Position numbers and translations under genes: made by a program. The notes under the pieces were generated by a model. The model did not search any database, was not told where the DNA came from, and was given only the letters and a program-made list of their open reading frames with translations. DNA of 9,005 nt from DATBFX01 sp036558305 (lineage in GTDB: Bacteria; Chloroflexota; Chloroflexia; Thermomicrobiales; UBA6265), in contig DATBFX010000162.1 of the NCBI GenBank assembly GCA_036558305.1, forward strand, positions 1 through 9,005. The letters are read 5' to 3'. Of the stretch, positions 5,781 through 9,005 are shown one piece after another; the stretch's first letter is position 1; every line of letters starts with the position of its first letter.

Positions 5781-8049
5781 CTGGATTGATTGGCCCCCGA
5801 CCTTCAAGTAGTTGGGCAAAGAGCGCATCGTATTGTCGCCCAATCAGCGCCGCATCGAAGTGTTCCCGCACGAACCGCTTGGCCTGCTCGCCTACTTCGC
5901 AGCGAACCGACGGTTCGCGGAACCTCAGAATCGTCTCCACCGCCGATCGGACGAAGGCGTCCTCGTCGAACGGCAGCACGTACTTCGCCGGGTATTGCCA
6001 TTCCGCTCCGTCCCAACCGCGAATGATCGGGACGCAGCCCGACGCCATCCCCTCGGCGACCGCTTGATGCGATCCCTCGTCCTCGCTCGTGGAGAGGACG
6101 AAACCGATACCCGCAAACCACTCGGCGACGTCCGGTCCGTGCCGGCTAAAGGTCATGCTGCGCGTCAGATCGCCGCTTCGGATTCCTCGGTACAACGCCT
6201 CGTAGTAGGACCGTTCGGTCGGATCGGCCGAAACCGACGGCAGTTCCCAGGGGTGGAGACCTTTGATGTGGAGTCGGTACCGGGCGTCGTGCGCGTGCAG
6301 ACCTTCGAGGATGCGGACGGCCAAGCGCGGCGCTTTCCGTTTCGGCAAGATGCCGAGCAGACCGAGGGTGAACTCCGCGCCGGGCCGCTTCGCCCGGTCA
6401 AGCACGTCGCAGGCAACCGTGTTCCGGATCACGATCGCCCGGTCCACCATCGACGGGACCGACGCGAGGAACTCCTGGCGTAACTCGTCGGTGATGAAGA
6501 CGATCCGATCGACGTTCTCCCATTTGATGAGTTGGACGTAGCGCTGGCCCATCTCGTAGCGATGCAACCGGATGACGAGCCGCTGATGGGGCCGCTTGTT
6601 CCGCGAGTACCATTCCGCGTTCCGGTGGCACCACTCGCAAAAGACGATGTCCGGCCAGGCATCCGCCTCGGCTCTGTTGAGCAGCTTCTCCCACGCGCCC
6701 TCGTCCCAACGCTCGATGTCCAACCGGTACGCGTCGTTTGCACCGAAGTGGTCCAGGAGGTCCCGCATGAATTTCAGATCGTGACCCGCGACCCGAATCC
6801 TGACCGGGCGACCGGGCGCGCCCGCGGATGCCTCCCCCGCCGGATGGCTGGTGCCGTCACGCCAGGACCCGGCGTGCTCACGTGCCAGGGGTATCAGTTG
6901 CTCCCGCAGCCGGGCCATCGTGAACGGCTCGGCCGCCGCGCGCATCTGCTCGCTTGCCGTTCGGTACAGGTCGGGTGAGGTGGCGAACGCGACGAACCGC
7001 TCGACGAACTCGTCTTCGCCGGTGACGTACCCCGGATACGCGGGACCGAACACCCGCACCTGCACGTCGTTGGGATTCATCAGCGCCGGCAATCCGACCG
7101 CCGCGTACTCCAGGAGTTTCGTCGACAGTTCCGGACTCTCGTCGAATCGCTCGTGGCGCCAGGAAGAGGCGACGTCCATCGCCTTGAGCGTCGACGCGAC
7201 CTCTTGCCGGCTCAAACCGCCGTACCACAGCACACCGGGCGTCGCGCAGAGGCGCCGCCTTAGCTCCCGTTCGTAGGCGCGAGAGCAGCGGAAGGTCGCC
7301 CCCATCACGTGAAACTCGGCGTTCGGCAACTGCCGCCGGATCTGCCGGAAGGCGTCCAGGTGCTCAAGCAGCAAATACCCCTCGTCGAACTTCCCGGCGT
7401 AGGCAAGTCGCGGGGCCGCTCCGTTCGGCGCCGGGTGCGGCTCGGCAACCACCTCGGAGATCATGGGCGGGAGCAAGGAGATCGCCGCCGGGCAATCGCC
7501 GAGCAGATCGTCGATCGCCCGGCGGGCTTCGTCGGTTTGGACGAGGATGCGGGGGCAGCTTGCCGCGACCCGGCGCAACTTCGTCAATTGGCCGGGTTCG
7601 CGAAACCGCGCCGGATCGACTTCGTAGGCCCACACCCGCGGGGCCAGCCGCGGATTCCACGACACGACGTCGGCCGTCTCCAGACCGCGAATGAGGAAGA
7701 GGTCGTACGGTTGCTCCCGGTCGAGCAGGTCGATTGCCTGCGCCGCCGACTCCGGCGAGAGACGCGGCTTCGGCGTTTGCGCCGTGACCTCCTGCCACGC
7801 CCGGTCGTGTTGGGCCCGTTCCCACGGATCGACGAAGCGGACCGCCGCGTTCGCGTCCAATCCCTGGATGACGGTTCGTACCTTGACCGGCATCAACTGC
7901 AACACGTCGACGGTGGCGGCACCGGAACCGGCAAAGAGCTCGGTCACCGACGCCAGCCACAGCGTCGAGCCGGAGGTGATGTTGAGGTTCACCTCGGCGA
8001 ACACCAGGATCCTCATCGTGCCTTGCCCATTGGCGCTCGCGGACGTCAT
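5755..8049 (-). CDS. Bifunctional protein with two tandem GT-B glycosyltransferase modules
   Basis: The 764-residue cytoplasmic protein contains two different GT-B units. Module 1 (about residues 12-392) begins MRILVFAEVNLN with a GSTLWL glycine loop. Its donor half has RLAYAGKFDEG (Lys220) and ends in ESPELSTKLLEYAAVGLPAL (Glu307, Lys311, Glu314), as in CgeB/GT4-like enzymes. A Gly/Ala/Pro-rich linker (about 393-414) leads to module 2 (about 415-752). This has the unusual acceptor-side segment VFCEWCHRNAEWYS and IRLHRYEMGQ, then LGLLGILPKRKAP (basic phosphate-binding residues 570-572) and EDEGSHQAVAEGMASGCVP with the E-x7-E pair Glu658/Glu666 of GT4 retaining transferases. Both modules look complete, so two successive sugar transfers are plausible; donors and acceptors are unknown. 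The ATG at 8049 overlaps the upstream stop as ATGA, which favours coupled translation. An alternative ATG at 8016, 11 codons later, sits behind AAGG and directly precedes the first strand. The gene overlaps the hydrolase start by 26 bases. Confidence 0.85.
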   Translation of the reverse strand: MTSASANGQGTMRILVFAEVNLNITSGSTLWLASVTELFAGSGAATVDVLQLMPVKVRTVIQGLDANAAVRFVDPWERAQHDRAWQEVTAQTPKPRLSPESAAQAIDLLDREQPYDLFLIRGLETADVVSWNPRLAPRVWAYEVDPARFREPGQLTKLRRVAASCPRILVQTDEARRAIDDLLGDCPAAISLLPPMISEVVAEPHPAPNGAAPRLAYAGKFDEGYLLLEHLDAFRQIRRQLPNAEFHVMGATFRCSRAYERELRRRLCATPGVLWYGGLSRQEVASTLKAMDVASSWRHERFDESPELSTKLLEYAAVGLPALMNPNDVQVRVFGPAYPGYVTGEDEFVERFVAFATSPDLYRTASEQMRAAAEPFTMARLREQLIPLAREHAGSWRDGTSHPAGEASAGAPGRPVRIRVAGHDLKFMRDLLDHFGANDAYRLDIERWDEGAWEKLLNRAEADAWPDIVFCEWCHRNAEWYSRNKRPHQRLVIRLHRYEMGQRYVQLIKWENVDRIVFITDELRQEFLASVPSMVDRAIVIRNTVACDVLDRAKRPGAEFTLGLLGILPKRKAPRLAVRILEGLHAHDARYRLHIKGLHPWELPSVSADPTERSYYEALYRGIRSGDLTRSMTFSRHGPDVAEWFAGIGFVLSTSEDEGSHQAVAEGMASGCVPIIRGWDGAEWQYPAKYVLPFDEDAFVRSAVETILRFREPSVRCEVGEQAKRFVREHFDAALIGRQYDALFAQLLEGRGPINPDESRHEAH
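8046..8049 (-). other. ATGA stop/start overlap (translational coupling)
   Basis: On the minus strand the TGA ending the TPR/half-GT4 gene and the ATG of the double glycosyltransferase share bases as ATGA. An AGGT lies about nine bases before the ATG inside the upstream coding end. This arrangement usually makes translation of the second gene depend on the first and suggests partner proteins in fixed ratio. Confidence 0.7.
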
Positions 8050-9005
8050 GCCGTGATACCTGCCACCGCCGGCAGCGCGGACTCGGTGCCGCGAACCGGA
8101 GAAGCCGTCAATTCTCGGTAGAGCGCCAGCCACGGCTCGTGACCGGCCGCCGTCGCTGCGCCCCCGTCATCGGCAAAACAGCGCACCGCGGATGGAGACG
8201 CGCCGTGGTCGATCACCTGCTGGTAGACCGCGGGCGAACCGGCGACGACCAGGTTCGCGTCGCCCAGGCACTGCTGGATCGTTTGCCGCCATAACCGGTA
8301 GTACTGGCGACTCGGCGATCGGGAGGCGTCCGCTCCGAGCCACGCCACGTGCGGCAGCGAGCCCACCTCCCAGACGACCGGGCAGTTCAGGGCGCGGCCG
8401 AGCGCCGTGCCGACGACCGCGGCCATGACGTCGTTCTCGGCGTGGATCACGGCGGGTCGAATCAGGGGAACGGCGTCGGACAGGGCCCGCCCGTTCTCGC
8501 GGAGGACCTCACCGGCGCTGCCGTCGATCGGACCGAGGGGCAGGAGCCGGAGGTACTCGACGCCGTCGATTTCCTCGGACAGCGCGACGTCGGCCACGTC
8601 GAGATTCCACGGTTGCGGCAGCAGCGTCACGACGGTCGGACGCCAGCCTGCCGACAGCAACCGGCGGGCACGGGCGTGCCGGTCGATGTCCGTCGGCGAC
8701 CGCGTGTAGGGGAAGGCGCCCGCCGTCAGCCACAAGATGCGCCGCGCGACCGGCGAAACGGGAGCGATCGCGTCGGCACAGACGTGGTCCCAGCCGTCCA
8801 GGAGGAACATGGCCGTGCCGACCGCCCGTTCGCGCCGCGCGCGCAGTTCGTCGTCGTTCGGGCGCAGCGCCAGGAGGCGGTCGTAGACGCTGAGGGAGCG
8901 GATGACGTGCCCCTCGGACCAGAGCGCCTCGGCGAGCTCGGCGAGCAGGTCGGCGTCGTCGAACGGTTCGCGCGCGGCGTCGACGGCGCGAGAGGCCGCG
9001 ACCGC
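8046..9005 (-). CDS. TPR-containing protein with N-terminal half of a GT4 glycosyltransferase (5' end outside window)
   Basis: Although the first ATG in view is at 8810, the frame stays open without a stop to base 9005, so the start lies outside; 319 residues are visible. Residues 1-65 contain a TPR-like helix pair (LAEALWSEGH, then YDRLLALRPNDDELRARR), suggesting a tetratricopeptide domain upstream. From about residue 88, RRILWLTAGAFPYTRSP, GWRPTVVTLLPQPW, DGVEYLRLLPLG, VIHAEND and CPVVWEVGSLPHVAW follow the acceptor-binding Rossmann half of GT4 enzymes. The common YEVRG motif is WEVGS here, so its Arg is missing. After GASPSAVRCFADDGG, where the donor half of roughly 190 residues should begin, only about 40 residues remain before the stop; these include EPWLALYREL, which resembles the last helix of GT4 proteins. 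No donor E-x7-E motif exists, so it is probably non-catalytic alone. Its TGA overlaps the next start (ATGA), implying coupled expression. Confidence 0.75.
   Translation of the reverse strand, partial: AVAASRAVDAAREPFDDADLLAELAEALWSEGHVIRSLSVYDRLLALRPNDDELRARRERAVGTAMFLLDGWDHVCADAIAPVSPVARRILWLTAGAFPYTRSPTDIDRHARARRLLSAGWRPTVVTLLPQPWNLDVADVALSEEIDGVEYLRLLPLGPIDGSAGEVLRENGRALSDAVPLIRPAVIHAENDVMAAVVGTALGRALNCPVVWEVGSLPHVAWLGADASRSPSRQYYRLWRQTIQQCLGDANLVVAGSPAVYQQVIDHGASPSAVRCFADDGGAATAAGHEPWLALYRELTASPVRGTESALPAVAGITA

Noticed and set aside
5812..6483. A 223-codon plus-strand frame opposite glycosyltransferase module 2
   Set aside because: It is antisense to the E-x7-E region of a clear GT4 module and has random Arg-rich composition.
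7309..8121. A 270-codon plus-strand frame opposite glycosyltransferase module 1
   Set aside because: It is antisense to a well-supported coding region, and its translation has no domain signal.
8049..8186. A frameshift explaining the missing GT4 donor half
   Set aside because: The other minus-strand frames across this region give no donor-domain motifs, and the following ATG begins a complete new GT-B module. A point frameshift does not account for the missing part.
8046..8810. Taking the ATG at 8810 as the true start of the half-GT4 gene
   Set aside because: The frame continues upstream without stops to the window edge and encodes a TPR-like helix pair, so the 8810 Met is more likely internal.

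Overview
The window is GC-rich throughout, with dense long spurious reading frames, and comes from a bacterial chromosome. It opens inside a groEL gene (plus strand). Every other real gene I can support lies on the minus strand and converges on groEL. The GroEL sequence, the high GC, a Uma2-type nuclease gene and the LuxR-type fragment suggest a Chloroflexota member, perhaps Thermomicrobia/Sphaerobacter-like, but this lineage is an impression from protein style and is not tested.

Layout from left to right: the C-terminal 441 residues of GroEL (1-1326); a perfect 14-bp hairpin (1357-1388) that can serve as a shared terminator for the two converging transcripts; a Uma2/DUF820 PD-(D/E)XK nuclease-like gene (1432-2121, minus); a roughly 400-base stretch holding only a 5'-truncated LuxR-type helix-turn-helix remnant (2218-2430, minus); a large multi-membrane-span GT-C/PMT-like glycosyltransferase with a C-terminal beta-rich domain (2524-4671, minus); a 146-base AT-richer gap with a weak promoter candidate; an alpha/beta-hydrolase with an intact Ser-Asp-His triad (4818-5780, minus); a fusion of two GT-B glycosyltransferases in one chain (5755-8049, minus); and the 3' part of a TPR plus half-GT4 protein that runs off the right edge (8046-9005, minus).

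Reading in the direction of transcription (right to left), the TPR/half-GT4 gene, the double glycosyltransferase and the hydrolase are tightly packed: an ATGA overlap, then a 26-base overlap. The membrane glycosyltransferase follows after 146 bases. The set looks like the 3' end of a surface-glycan or glycoconjugate cluster. Two or three cytoplasmic sugar-transfer modules would build a glycan, a hydrolase would act on it or on an intermediate, and a polytopic GT-C enzyme would act at the membrane using a lipid-linked donor. The substrate cannot be read from the sequence.

The most interesting points are a GT4 protein that seems to lack its whole nucleotide-sugar-binding half yet is translationally coupled to a protein with two complete GT-B modules, and an uncharacterised cytoplasmic triad hydrolase embedded in the same operon. 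I saw no CRISPR array, tRNA, rRNA, insertion sequence or attachment site.
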